Below, piece after piece: positions 55,546 through 63,877 of a stretch of DNA of 64,000 bases (the stretch's first letter is position 1; each line of letters starts with the position of its first letter). This DNA is from Pseudosulfitobacter pseudonitzschiae (GTDB taxonomy: Bacteria > Pseudomonadota > Alphaproteobacteria > Rhodobacterales > Rhodobacteraceae). The notes beneath the pieces are model-generated. The model searched no databases, had not been told where the DNA came from, and was given only the letters and a program-made list of their open reading frames with translations. The DNA lies in contig NZ_FQVP01000005.1 of the NCBI RefSeq assembly GCF_900129395.1, forward strand, positions 124,001 through 188,000. Direction: 5' to 3'. A program made the position numbers and the translations under genes.

Positions 55546-56729
55546 TGGTGCTGCGCAAAGAGATGTTCGATCTGCCAGAGGGCGTGCTGTACTTGGACGG
55601 CAATTCGCTTGGCCCGCTGCCCAAGGCGGCGCAGGCGCGGGTGTCTGGCATGATTGCGGATGAGTGGGGCCAGATGCTGATCCGGGGTTGGAACGAAGCC
55701 GGATGGATGGCGCAGCCTGCGCGTATCGGCGACAAAGTGGGCCGTTTGATCGGCGCACCAGAAGGATCGGTCGTGATGGGCGACACGCTGTCGATCAAGG
55801 TCTATCAGGCGGTCGCCTCGGCCCTGAAAATGCGGCCGGGCCGCAAGGTGATCCTGAGCGACACCGGCAACTTCCCCACCGATCTTTACATGGTGCAGGG
55901 GCTGATCAACACGCTGGATCAGAGCTATGAACTTAAAACCGTGGCTCCCGAGGACGTGGCCGGTGCCATAGACGACACCATCGCTGCCGTGATGCTGACC
56001 GAAGTGGATTACCGCACGGGCCGCAAGCATGACATGAAGGCGATCACCGAGATTGCCCATGCCAGCGGTGCGGTGATGATCTGGGATCTGGCGCATTCCG
56101 CCGGTGCGGTGCCCGTCGATCTGGCCGGCAGCAATTGCGAGATGGCAGTGGGATGCACGTATAAATACCTGAACGGGGGCCCCGGCGCGCCCGCGTTTAT
56201 CTATGTGCGCCCCGATCTGGCGGGGCGTGTCCAGCCGGCGCTGGCCGGGTGGATGGGACATGATGCCCCCTTTGATTTCGACCAGGATTACCGCCCCGCA
56301 GGCGGGATCGAGCGGATGCGCGTCGGCACGCCGCCGATCATCCAGTTGGCCGCACTCGAGGCTGCGATGGAAGTCTGGGACGGCGTCGACATGGCCGAGG
56401 TGCGCAAGGCGTCGATTGCCCTGCAAGAGCTGTTCATCAAAGAGGTAGAGGCCCGCGTGCCCGCCCTCACACTCGCCAGTCCGCGCGATGCGCAACAGCG
56501 CGGCAGTCAGGTCTCGTTCCGGTTCGAGGAAGGGTATGCCGCAATGCAGGCGCTGATCGCGCGGGGCGTGATCGGGGATTTCCGTGCGCCCGACACCATG
56601 CGTTTTGGCTTTACGCCGCTGTATCTGGACCAAGAGGACGTGTTGGCTGCCGTGGCGCATATTGAAACTGTGATGCGTGACAAACTGTGGGATGACCCGC
56701 AATATCGCAAACGCAGCCGGGTGACCTGA
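55545..56729 (+). CDS. kynU: Kynureninase
   Basis: A 394-residue PLP enzyme splitting kynurenine to anthranilate and alanine. YLDGNSLGPLPKAAQ near the start, VIWDLAHSAGAVPVDL (Asp binding the cofactor ring) and GCTYKYLNGGPGAPAF (Schiff-base Lys) match the family. The start at 55545 (TAATG with the kynA stop) has AGAGGAG upstream. No kynurenine formamidase gene lies between kynA and kynU, though it is required by the pathway. Confidence 0.95.
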   Translation: MVLRKEMFDLPEGVLYLDGNSLGPLPKAAQARVSGMIADEWGQMLIRGWNEAGWMAQPARIGDKVGRLIGAPEGSVVMGDTLSIKVYQAVASALKMRPGRKVILSDTGNFPTDLYMVQGLINTLDQSYELKTVAPEDVAGAIDDTIAAVMLTEVDYRTGRKHDMKAITEIAHASGAVMIWDLAHSAGAVPVDLAGSNCEMAVGCTYKYLNGGPGAPAFIYVRPDLAGRVQPALAGWMGHDAPFDFDQDYRPAGGIERMRVGTPPIIQLAALEAAMEVWDGVDMAEVRKASIALQELFIKEVEARVPALTLASPRDAQQRGSQVSFRFEEGYAAMQALIARGVIGDFRAPDTMRFGFTPLYLDQEDVLAAVAHIETVMRDKLWDDPQYRKRSRVT

Positions 56730-56799
56730 GAACAGGCCACCCTTTGAGAAACGAAAACAAGAGGGGCGCAATGACCCCATCATCAAGGGAGACGACCAA

Positions 56800-57942
56800 A
56801 TGAAGATCAAATCACTGGTAGCAGCGGCCTGCATGGCGCTGGCGGGCTCGGCGGCGTTGGCCGACGGGCACGGCGGCAAGGTCAAGGTCGGCATGATCAC
56901 CACCCTTTCGGGCGGCGGCGCAGGTCTGGGCATTGACGTGCGTGACGGCTTTTTGCTGGCGGCCAAGGGCAATGAGATGCTGGACATCGTCGTCGAGGAT
57001 GACCAGCAAAAGCCGGACATCGCGGTGCAGCTTGCCGACAAGATGATCCAGTCCGAAAAGGTCGACGTGCTGACCGGCATCATCTGGTCGAACCTGGCCA
57101 TGGCCGTCGTGCCCAGTGTCACGGCACAGGGTAAATTCTACCTGTCGCCCAACGCCGGTCCTTCGGCTCTGGCAGGCAAGGGATGCAGCCCGTTGTATTT
57201 CAACGTCGCATGGCAGAACGACGCCTTTTACGAGGCGGGCGGGCTTTGGGCCAATGAAAACGGCATCGGCAAGGTGTTCCTGATGGCGCCCAACTATCCG
57301 GCGGGCATCGACGGCATGACCGGCTTCAAGCGCACTTTCGAAGGCGAAGTCGTGGGCGAAGTTTATACCAAGCTGGGCCAGACCGACTATGCCGCCGAGA
57401 TTGCGCAGATCCGTGCGTCGGATGCCGACACGGTCTATTTCTTCCTGCCGGGTGGCATGGGCATTTCGTTCATGAAGCAGTGGGCCGGATCGGGTGTTGA
57501 GAAGAACGTGATGGGGCCCGCTTTCAGCTTTGACCAAGGTATCCTTGGCGCGATTGGCGATGCAGCCCTGGGCGTCAAGAACACCGCGCATTGGTCCAAG
57601 GATCTGGACGTCCCCGGCAACGCCGATTTCGTGAAGGCATTTCAGGATGAATACGGCCGTCTGCCCTCGCTTTACGCAGCCCAGGGGTATGACACTGCGC
57701 TGTTGCTGATCTCGGCCATGGCCAAGGCGGATGTAAAAGACGCAGCCGCGTTCCAGGCCGCGTTGGAAGAGGCGGATTTCCAGTCGGTGCGTGGCAAGTT
57801 CTCGTTCGCGGCGAACCATCATCCGATCCAGGACATCTATATGCGTGAAGTCGTCAAGGAAGGTGATGTCGTCACCAACCAGATCGTTGGCGTGGCCGCG
57901 ACCGATCATACGGACGTCTACGGCGCTGATTGCAAGATGTAA
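56800..57942 (+). CDS. LIV-type ABC transporter substrate-binding protein
   Basis: A 380-residue periplasmic binding protein of the branched-chain amino acid type. The signal peptide is cut near AALADG. The mature chain begins VKVGMITTLSGGGAGLG and continues with VLTGIIWSNLAMAV. In this operon the ligand is probably tryptophan, kynurenine, anthranilate or another aromatic acid rather than leucine. A strong stem-loop follows the gene. Confidence 0.9.
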   Translation: MKIKSLVAAACMALAGSAALADGHGGKVKVGMITTLSGGGAGLGIDVRDGFLLAAKGNEMLDIVVEDDQQKPDIAVQLADKMIQSEKVDVLTGIIWSNLAMAVVPSVTAQGKFYLSPNAGPSALAGKGCSPLYFNVAWQNDAFYEAGGLWANENGIGKVFLMAPNYPAGIDGMTGFKRTFEGEVVGEVYTKLGQTDYAAEIAQIRASDADTVYFFLPGGMGISFMKQWAGSGVEKNVMGPAFSFDQGILGAIGDAALGVKNTAHWSKDLDVPGNADFVKAFQDEYGRLPSLYAAQGYDTALLLISAMAKADVKDAAAFQAALEEADFQSVRGKFSFAANHHPIQDIYMREVVKEGDVVTNQIVGVAATDHTDVYGADCKM

Positions 57943-57949
57943 GTCACGT

Positions 57950-57976
57950 GGCCCTGGCGGGTGAGCCGCCGGGGCC
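57950..57976 (+). terminator. Stem-loop after the binding-protein gene
   Basis: GGCCCTGGCGG (57950-57960) pairs with CCGCCGGGGCC (57966-57976), 11 bp with one T-G wobble, and a 5-base loop; CAATTTCC follows. A likely partial terminator or mRNA stabiliser raising binding-protein yield over the downstream permeases. Confidence 0.65.
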
Positions 57977-58040
57977 AATTTCCTGAAACCGGATTAATTC
58001 CAAAGGCTTGTCGTCGCGGCGCGCGGGGCAGGGGTGGTAG

Positions 58041-58958
58041 ATGACACCAATCTTATTGATAGAACAGGTCCTGAACGGGCTGCAATCGGGGATCATGCTG
58101 TTCCTGATGGCGGCCGGTCTGACGCTGATTTTCGGGGTCATGGGGCTGATCAATCTGGCGCATGGTTCGCTTTACATGATCGGTGCCTTCGCAGCGGCGG
58201 CAGTGGCGGGCTGGACCGGTTCGTTCACGCTGGCCTTGGCTGCGGCGCTGGCGGCTGCTGCGCTGGCGGGGTGCATCATCGAGATGGTGGTGATCCGCAG
58301 GCTTTATGACCGTGACCATCTGGACCAGGTGCTTGCGACCTTTGCGCTGATCCTGATCTTTTCCGAAGGCACGCGCTGGCTGTTCGGGTCGTTCCCGCTG
58401 TATCTGGACGTACCGGCGGCGCTGTCCGGTCCGGTGCGCTTGCCCGGTGGCATACTCTATCCCTCTTACCGGTTGCTGATCATCGTCATCGGGCTGCTGA
58501 TCGCCATTGGCCTGTTTCAGTTGATCGCGCGCACCCGCATCGGCATCCAGATCCGCGCAGGCGAAAGCGACCGCGAGATGATCGGTGCCTTGGGCGTCGA
58601 TATCAGCCGTCTTTACACGATCGTTTTTGCCCTTGGCGCGGCTCTTGCCGGTCTGGCCGGCGCACTGGTGGGCGCGATCCAATCGGTGCAGGTGGGCATG
58701 GGCGAACCTGTGCTGATCCTGGCCTTTGTCGTGATTGTGATCGGTGGCATCGGCTCGATCAAGGGGGCGCTTGTGGGCGCGCTGTTGGTGGGGCTGACCG
58801 ATACGCTGGGCGGGGTGTTGTTGCCGCTGTTTTTTGGTCTGTTCATGGACCCGTCCAGTGCCACGACCATCGGGTCGGCGCTGGCGTCTATGTCGATCTA
58901 TATTCTGATGGCGCTGGTTCTGCTGTTCCGGCCCACCGGCCTGTACGGGAGGGCATGA
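58041..58958 (+). CDS. LIV-type ABC transporter permease (LivH-like)
   Basis: A 305-residue permease with about eight membrane helices. MGLINLAHGSLYMIGAF and the coupling region RIGIQIRAGESDREMIGALG are typical of LivH. It partners the LivM-like permease encoded 1 base downstream. Confidence 0.92.
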   Translation: MTPILLIEQVLNGLQSGIMLFLMAAGLTLIFGVMGLINLAHGSLYMIGAFAAAAVAGWTGSFTLALAAALAAAALAGCIIEMVVIRRLYDRDHLDQVLATFALILIFSEGTRWLFGSFPLYLDVPAALSGPVRLPGGILYPSYRLLIIVIGLLIAIGLFQLIARTRIGIQIRAGESDREMIGALGVDISRLYTIVFALGAALAGLAGALVGAIQSVQVGMGEPVLILAFVVIVIGGIGSIKGALVGALLVGLTDTLGGVLLPLFFGLFMDPSSATTIGSALASMSIYILMALVLLFRPTGLYGRA

Positions 58959-58959
58959 G

Positions 58960-59943
58960 ATGCGGCGCGAAACCATATTGAACGCGGTGCTTTACCTGGC
59001 GATGCCGGTTGCCGCCGCTCTGGCCTTTGCCATGGACGAGCCGTTCCTGATCACGCTGATCACCCGTGCCGCGATCTTTGCGCTGGCGGCGGTGGGGCTG
59101 AACCTGGCCTTGGGGCTGGGCGGATTGGTCAGCCTGGGCCATGCGGCATTTTTCGGGATCGGCGGCTATGCCATGGGGATACTGGCCCATCACGCGCAGA
59201 CCTACAGCCCGATGATCGACAGCTGGATTGTGATCGAAGGGACCAAGTCGATGCCGGTGATCTGGCTGGTGGCAATCGTCACCAGCGCGCTGACCGCATT
59301 GGCCATCGGGGCACTGTCGCTGCGCACCTCGGGCGTTTACTTCATCATGATCACGCTCGCCTTCGGGCAGATGTTCTATTACTTCGCGATTTCCTGGCCT
59401 GCCTACGGCGGTGAAGATGGCCTGAGCATCTATGTGCGCAACAGCTTTCCTGGCCTCAATACGCTGGACCCGATGCAATTCTTTGTGCTGGTCTTTGTCA
59501 TCCTGTCGGCGGTTCTGTGGTGGATGGGCCGCCTGGCCCGCGCCCCCTTTGGACTGGCGCTGAGTGCGGCACGGCAGAATGCCGAGCGGGTTGAAACTGT
59601 GGGTCTTGGGCCATTCCGACTGCGGTTGGTGGCCTTCGTCATCTCGGGCGCGGTGACCGGGCTGGCTGGGGCGCTGTTTGCAGACCTCAACCGGTTCGTC
59701 AGCCCGACCATGTTCAGCTGGCAGATGTCGGGAGAATTCATCGTGTTCATCGTGCTGGGCGGCGTCGGGCGTCTGTTCGGACCCGTGGCGGGCGCGATGC
59801 TGTTCGTACTGCTGGAGTACCTGCTGTCGCCGCTGTCCGAGTTCTGGCTGATCTATGTGGGGGCGATCCTGCTGGTGGTCGTTCTGTTCGCACGCGGCGG
59901 GCTGATCGGGTCGCTGGCCGGACGGGAGGTGGCCCATGACTGA
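58960..59943 (+). CDS. LIV-type ABC transporter permease (LivM-like)
   Basis: A 327-residue permease with about nine membrane helices, including LALGLGGLVSLGHAAFFGIG, the stretch TSGVYFIMITLAFGQM, and the coupling region ALSAARQNAERVETVGL. It overlaps the ATPase gene by 8 bases. Confidence 0.92.
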   Translation: MRRETILNAVLYLAMPVAAALAFAMDEPFLITLITRAAIFALAAVGLNLALGLGGLVSLGHAAFFGIGGYAMGILAHHAQTYSPMIDSWIVIEGTKSMPVIWLVAIVTSALTALAIGALSLRTSGVYFIMITLAFGQMFYYFAISWPAYGGEDGLSIYVRNSFPGLNTLDPMQFFVLVFVILSAVLWWMGRLARAPFGLALSAARQNAERVETVGLGPFRLRLVAFVISGAVTGLAGALFADLNRFVSPTMFSWQMSGEFIVFIVLGGVGRLFGPVAGAMLFVLLEYLLSPLSEFWLIYVGAILLVVVLFARGGLIGSLAGREVAHD

Positions 59944-60691
59944 ACCGCTGTTGCATATCGACGGGCTGTACAAGGCCTTTGGTGCCTTGCAGGCCACGGA
60001 CGGGGTGACGCTGACGCTGTTGCCCGGTGAAATTCACGCGCTGATCGGGCCGAACGGGGCCGGAAAATCGACGCTGATCAAGCAGATCGCGGGCGGGGTG
60101 ACGCCGGACGCGGGCCGCGTGTGGTTCAAGGGGCAGGACGTAACGGCTCTGAGCACGCAGGCGCGGGCGCAGGCGGGGCTGGGACGGACGTTCCAGATCT
60201 CGTCGCTGGCGATGGAGGCGACGGTGCTGCAAAACGCGGTGCTGGGCGCGCTGGGGCGGGCCGGATCAGTCTGGCGGTTCCTGCGCCCGGTGATGCGCGA
60301 TGCCGCGTTGGTGGCACAGGCGCAGGCGGCGCTGGAGCGCGTGGGGCTGGCCGATCATGCCGCGACCCGCACGGCAGAGCTGAGCCACGGCCAGCGGCGG
60401 TTGCTTGAGGTGGCGGTGGCGCTGACGCTGAAACCCCATGCCTTCGTGATGGACGAACCTATGGCGGGGCTTGGCGCGTCGGGCTCGAAACGTATGACCA
60501 CCTTCCTTGACGGGTTGCGCCGCGAAGCGCCGATCCTGCTGGTGGAACATGATATGGACGCGGTCTTTGCCTTGGCCGACCGGATCAGCGTGCTGGTCTA
60601 TGGCAAGATCATTGCCACCGGCACGGCGGACGAAATTCGCGCTGATCCGCTGGTACGCACCGCCTATCTGGGCGAGGAGGATGTGGCATGA
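59936..60691 (+). CDS. LIV-type ABC transporter ATPase (LivG-like)
   Basis: A 251-residue ATPase: Walker A GPNGAGKSTLIKQIAG, signature ELSHGQRRLLEVAVAL, Walker B FVMDEPMAGLG, switch His in LVEHDMD. It overlaps the next gene by 4 bases. Confidence 0.92.
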   Translation: MTEPLLHIDGLYKAFGALQATDGVTLTLLPGEIHALIGPNGAGKSTLIKQIAGGVTPDAGRVWFKGQDVTALSTQARAQAGLGRTFQISSLAMEATVLQNAVLGALGRAGSVWRFLRPVMRDAALVAQAQAALERVGLADHAATRTAELSHGQRRLLEVAVALTLKPHAFVMDEPMAGLGASGSKRMTTFLDGLRREAPILLVEHDMDAVFALADRISVLVYGKIIATGTADEIRADPLVRTAYLGEEDVA

Positions 60692-61377
60692 GCTTGCTGG
60701 AACTGGAACAGGTGCAGGCCTCTTACGGACCGTCGCAGGCACTGTTTGGCGTTGATCTGGACGTGGCCGAAGGCGAGGTCGTGGCCCTGATGGGGCGCAA
60801 CGGCATGGGCAAATCCTCGACGATCAAGGTGATCAGCCGTCTGCTGAAACACAAATCCGGCAGCGTAAAGCTGGAGGGCCGCGACATTGGCAGCTTGGCC
60901 CCGCACAAGGCGGCCCGGGCCGGGCTGGGTCTGGTGCCCGAGGGGCGGCGGTGCTTTGCCAACCTGACGGTGCGCGAAAACCTGATCGCGGCCGCGCGGT
61001 CCGGGCATTGGGACATGGCGCGGGTGACCGCGCTGTTCCCGCGCCTGGAGGAGCGACAGGACCAGCTTTCGTCGTCGCTGTCCGGGGGCGAGCAGCAGAT
61101 GCTGGCCATTGGTCGCGCGTTGATGACCAACCCGCGCCTGCTGATGCTGGACGAGGCCACGGAAGGGTTGGCACCCGTGGTGCGGCAGGAAATCTGGGCC
61201 GCTGTGCGCACATTGAAATCCGAGACAGGGCTTGCCCTGCTGGTGGTCGACAAATCGCTGGCCGAACTGCGTCAAATCGCAGATCGCGCTGTTATTCTTG
61301 AACGTGGCATTTCGGTGTGGCGTGGTGATATGGCCGCGCTGGACCATGAAATTGCAGATAAATTCCTGGGCGTCTGA
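60688..61377 (+). CDS. LIV-type ABC transporter ATPase (LivF-like)
   Basis: A 229-residue ATPase: Walker A GRNGMGKSSTIKVISR, signature LSGGEQQMLAIGRAL, Walker B LMLDEATEGLAP. The residue following the last beta-strand is Asp in LLVVDKSLAEL, where LivF and LivG normally have His (VEQN or VEHD), so the switch residue is unusual. It is the last transporter gene, 24 bases before the Rid-family gene. Confidence 0.9.
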   Translation: MSLLELEQVQASYGPSQALFGVDLDVAEGEVVALMGRNGMGKSSTIKVISRLLKHKSGSVKLEGRDIGSLAPHKAARAGLGLVPEGRRCFANLTVRENLIAAARSGHWDMARVTALFPRLEERQDQLSSSLSGGEQQMLAIGRALMTNPRLLMLDEATEGLAPVVRQEIWAAVRTLKSETGLALLVVDKSLAELRQIADRAVILERGISVWRGDMAALDHEIADKFLGV

Positions 61378-61401
61378 CGTTCATATTTACGGAGGTGGCT
61401 T

Positions 61402-61794
61402 ATGGCCCATCGCATCATTCAACCCGACGGCTGGAAACCTGCCAAGGGCTACGCCAACGGCGTTCTGACCAAGTCCGGCACGCTTTATGTGGGCGGACAG
61501 ATCGGCTGGACTGCCGAGCAGGTGTTCGAAGCGCATGATTTCATCGGCCAGATGCGCCAGGCGCTGACCAACATCCGCACCGTGGTCGAAACGGCGGGCG
61601 GCACCTGTGCCGACATCGTGCGGCTGACGTGGTATGTCACCGACAAGGCCGATTACCTGGCGCATCAGGCCGAGGTCGGTGCGGTGTACCGCGAGGTGTT
61701 GGGGCGGAACTTTCCGGCGATGACCATGGTGGTGATCGACGCGCTGGTCGAGGATGAGGCCTTGCTGGAGATTGAAGCTACCGCCGAGCTTTGA
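61402..61794 (+). CDS. Rid-family protein without the RidA catalytic Arg
   Basis: A 130-residue YjgF/Rid-fold protein (GYANGVLTKSGTLYVGGQIGW, IVRLTWYVTDKADY, EIEATAEL). RidA deaminases carry an Arg in the segment FPARS; here the segment is FPAMTMV, with Met. The protein therefore belongs with Rid subgroups not shown to have RidA-type imine hydrolysis. It closes the aromatic operon, with GGAGG upstream, and its end overlaps convergent znuB by 17 bases. Since the pathway passes through an enamine (2-amino-oxocyclohexene carbonyl-CoA), deamination is a tempting but uncertain role. Confidence 0.8.
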   Translation: MAHRIIQPDGWKPAKGYANGVLTKSGTLYVGGQIGWTAEQVFEAHDFIGQMRQALTNIRTVVETAGGTCADIVRLTWYVTDKADYLAHQAEVGAVYREVLGRNFPAMTMVVIDALVEDEALLEIEATAEL

Positions 61795-62575
61795 TGGCGC
61801 TGCGCAGCAGTGAGGTCAGCACAAAGGCACCTGCGGCCACGCTGACGATGCTGGGACCTGTGGGCGTATCCCATTGAAAGGATGCGCCCAATCCGCCCAG
61901 AGCGGAGAATGCCCCGATGCCTGCGGCAATAGCTGCCATGGCTTCGGGCGTGCGCGCCAGGGGCCGTGCTGCAGCCGCTGGAATGATCAGCAGGGCGGCA
62001 ATCAGCAGCGCGCCGACAACCTTGATCGCACAGGCCACGGTGATGGCCAGCGTCAGCGTCAGCACTAGTTGCTCGCGGCGCGGGTTGATACCGCTGGCCC
62101 GCGCGAGATCCGGGTTCAGCGTGGCCGACAACAGCGCGGTCCAGCGCCAGGTCAGCAGGGCGATGACCAGAACAGCGCCACTCCAGATCAGCGCCAGATC
62201 GGATTTGGTCACGGCCAGAATGTCGCCGAAGAGATAGGCCATAAGGTCCACGCGTACCCCCTGCAGGAGCGACACCGCAACCAGCCCCAGCGCAAGGGCG
62301 GCATGGGCCATGACGCCCAGCAACGTATCCTCGCCCAGCCCGCGCCCGGACAGGGTGCTGACCGCCAGCGCCATCAGCAGCGCGACGACCAGAACGCCCA
62401 ACAGCACCGGCCCCTGAAAGGTCAGTGCCAGTGCCACGCCCAAAAGCGCCGCGTGCGATGTGGCATCCCCGAAATAGGCCATGCGTCGCCAGACCACGAA
62501 ACAGCCAAGCGGGGCGGCAGCTAGGGCGACACCGATGCCCGCGAGGGCGGCGCGCAGGGCAAAATCATCCAGCAT
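61778..62575 (-). CDS. znuB: Zinc ABC transporter permease
   Basis: A 265-residue metal ABC permease with eight or so membrane helices. FVVWRRMAYFGDATSHAALLGVAL is the conserved coupling region of ZnuB/MntB proteins, and KVVGALLIAALLIIPAAAA the second family block. It imports zinc with ZnuC and ZnuA. ATG 62575 overlaps the znuC end by 11 bases. Confidence 0.93.
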   Translation of the reverse strand: MLDDFALRAALAGIGVALAAAPLGCFVVWRRMAYFGDATSHAALLGVALALTFQGPVLLGVLVVALLMALAVSTLSGRGLGEDTLLGVMAHAALALGLVAVSLLQGVRVDLMAYLFGDILAVTKSDLALIWSGAVLVIALLTWRWTALLSATLNPDLARASGINPRREQLVLTLTLAITVACAIKVVGALLIAALLIIPAAAARPLARTPEAMAAIAAGIGAFSALGGLGASFQWDTPTGPSIVSVAAGAFVLTSLLRSAIKARR

Positions 62576-63317
62576 GGGTGTGGCCTTCGTGGTCGTGGTG
62601 ATCATGTCCATGATCATGGTTGTGTTCGTGCCGGTACAGCGCCAGCGCGCCTTGGGTGCCGGAACCGAACAGCGCGCGATATTCCGGCGCGTCGCGCACC
62701 ACCTCTGGCGTGCCTTCGCAGCAGATGTGCCCGTTGACGCACAACACCCTATCAGACGCGGCCATGACCACGTGCAGGTCGTGGCTGACCATCAGAACGG
62801 CACAGCCCAAATCTGCGCGGACCTCTTCGATCTGGCGGTAAAAGGCGGCAGAGCCGGGTTGATCGAGGCCTTGGGTCGCTTCGTCCAATATCAGCAGGTT
62901 GGGCCGCATCAGCAGCGCACGCGCCAGCAGCACACGCTGGAACTGGCCGCCCGAAAGCTCGGACATCTGCGCGCTGCCCAGATCGGGCAGGCCAGCGTGG
63001 CGCAGGGCCTCGGCCACCGCCTGCGGTTTGCTGCGGCGTGGCAGGTTCATGAAACGCTGCACGGTCAGCGGCAGTGTCGGGTCAATGTGCAGGCTTTGCG
63101 GGACATAGCCGATGGACAGGTCGGGCGCGCGGGTGACGGTCCCTGACACGGGCGTCAGCGCGCCGATCAACCCCTTGAGCAGCGTGGACTTCCCGGACCC
63201 GTTCGGTCCGACGATGGTCACAATCTCGCCCGCGTTGATGGCGAAATCGACGTGACGCAGAACGGGCGTGCCACCCTGTGCCAGCGTCATGCCGCGCGTT
63301 TCGATCAGCGGGCTCAC
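62565..63317 (-). CDS. znuC: Zinc ABC transporter ATPase with His-rich tail
   Basis: A 250-residue ATPase: Walker A GPNGSGKSTLLKGLIG, signature ELSGGQFQRVLLARAL, Walker B LILDEATQGLD, switch His in VSHDLHV. The C-terminal tail (HEHNHDHGHDHHDHEG) holds about nine His and probably binds zinc. GTG at 63317 overlapping the zur TGA (GTGA) is preferred to the GTG at 63344 lying inside zur. Confidence 0.92.
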   Translation of the reverse strand: MSPLIETRGMTLAQGGTPVLRHVDFAINAGEIVTIVGPNGSGKSTLLKGLIGALTPVSGTVTRAPDLSIGYVPQSLHIDPTLPLTVQRFMNLPRRSKPQAVAEALRHAGLPDLGSAQMSELSGGQFQRVLLARALLMRPNLLILDEATQGLDQPGSAAFYRQIEEVRADLGCAVLMVSHDLHVVMAASDRVLCVNGHICCEGTPEVVRDAPEYRALFGSGTQGALALYRHEHNHDHGHDHHDHEGHTHAG

Positions 63318-63793
63318 GCAGCGGCGTCCTGACAGTCGGGGCACAGCCCCTCAGCCTCGATCACGGTGCGTTCGATCTTGAACCCGGTGTCGCGGGCGGC
63401 GTCGCCCAGTCGGCCACGGGCCATTTCGGTTTCGGCTTCGGCCACGGATTTGCAGGACCGGCAGATCAGGAAGGCCGGTGCGTGATCCGACCCAAGATGG
63501 GCGCAGGCGATATAGGCATTCAGACGCTCGATCTTGTGGGCAAATCCGGCCGAGGTCAGAAAATCCAGCGCGCGATAGGCGACAGGGGGTTGCGAGCCAA
63601 GCCCATCCTCTGCCAGATGCCCCAGCAGGTCATAAGCCCCCAGCGCGCGGTGTTCCCGCAGCAGGATTTCCAGCGCACGGCGACGCACCGGCGTCAGTTT
63701 CAGCTTGTGCGCGGCACAGTGGCGTTCGGCGGCTGCGATCGAGGTGTCGATACAGGCGGCGTGATCGTGGCGGTGAAAACCGATGGCAGGCAT
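63314..63793 (-). CDS. zur: Zinc-responsive Fur-family repressor
   Basis: A 159-residue Fur-family regulator. The winged-helix part is followed by the metal-binding C-terminal part with CRSC and CPDC, two Cys pairs that form the structural zinc site. With zinc bound it represses znu genes. It is coupled to znuC and divergent from znuA, with a palindrome between. The start at 63793 has GGAG upstream; the frame to 63841 crosses the operator and is rejected. Confidence 0.92.
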   Translation of the reverse strand: MPAIGFHRHDHAACIDTSIAAAERHCAAHKLKLTPVRRRALEILLREHRALGAYDLLGHLAEDGLGSQPPVAYRALDFLTSAGFAHKIERLNAYIACAHLGSDHAPAFLICRSCKSVAEAETEMARGRLGDAARDTGFKIERTVIEAEGLCPDCQDAAA

Positions 63794-63825
63794 AAGGGAA
63801 ATCTCCGTCGTTTTGTGGGTTGATA

Positions 63826-63840
63826 TGTTATAGCATAACA
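63826..63840. promoter_or_regulatory. Zur operator between zur and znuA
   Basis: TGTTAT and ATAACA form an inverted repeat with a 3-base centre, within GATATGTTATAGCATAACA. It matches the ATGTTATANNATAACAT type of alphaproteobacterial Zur boxes and lies between the divergent zur-znuCB and znuA genes, so one site can control both. Confidence 0.75.
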
Positions 63841-63877
63841 AATAGCAAGGCCTCGATTTTACACCGGAGAGACTGTC

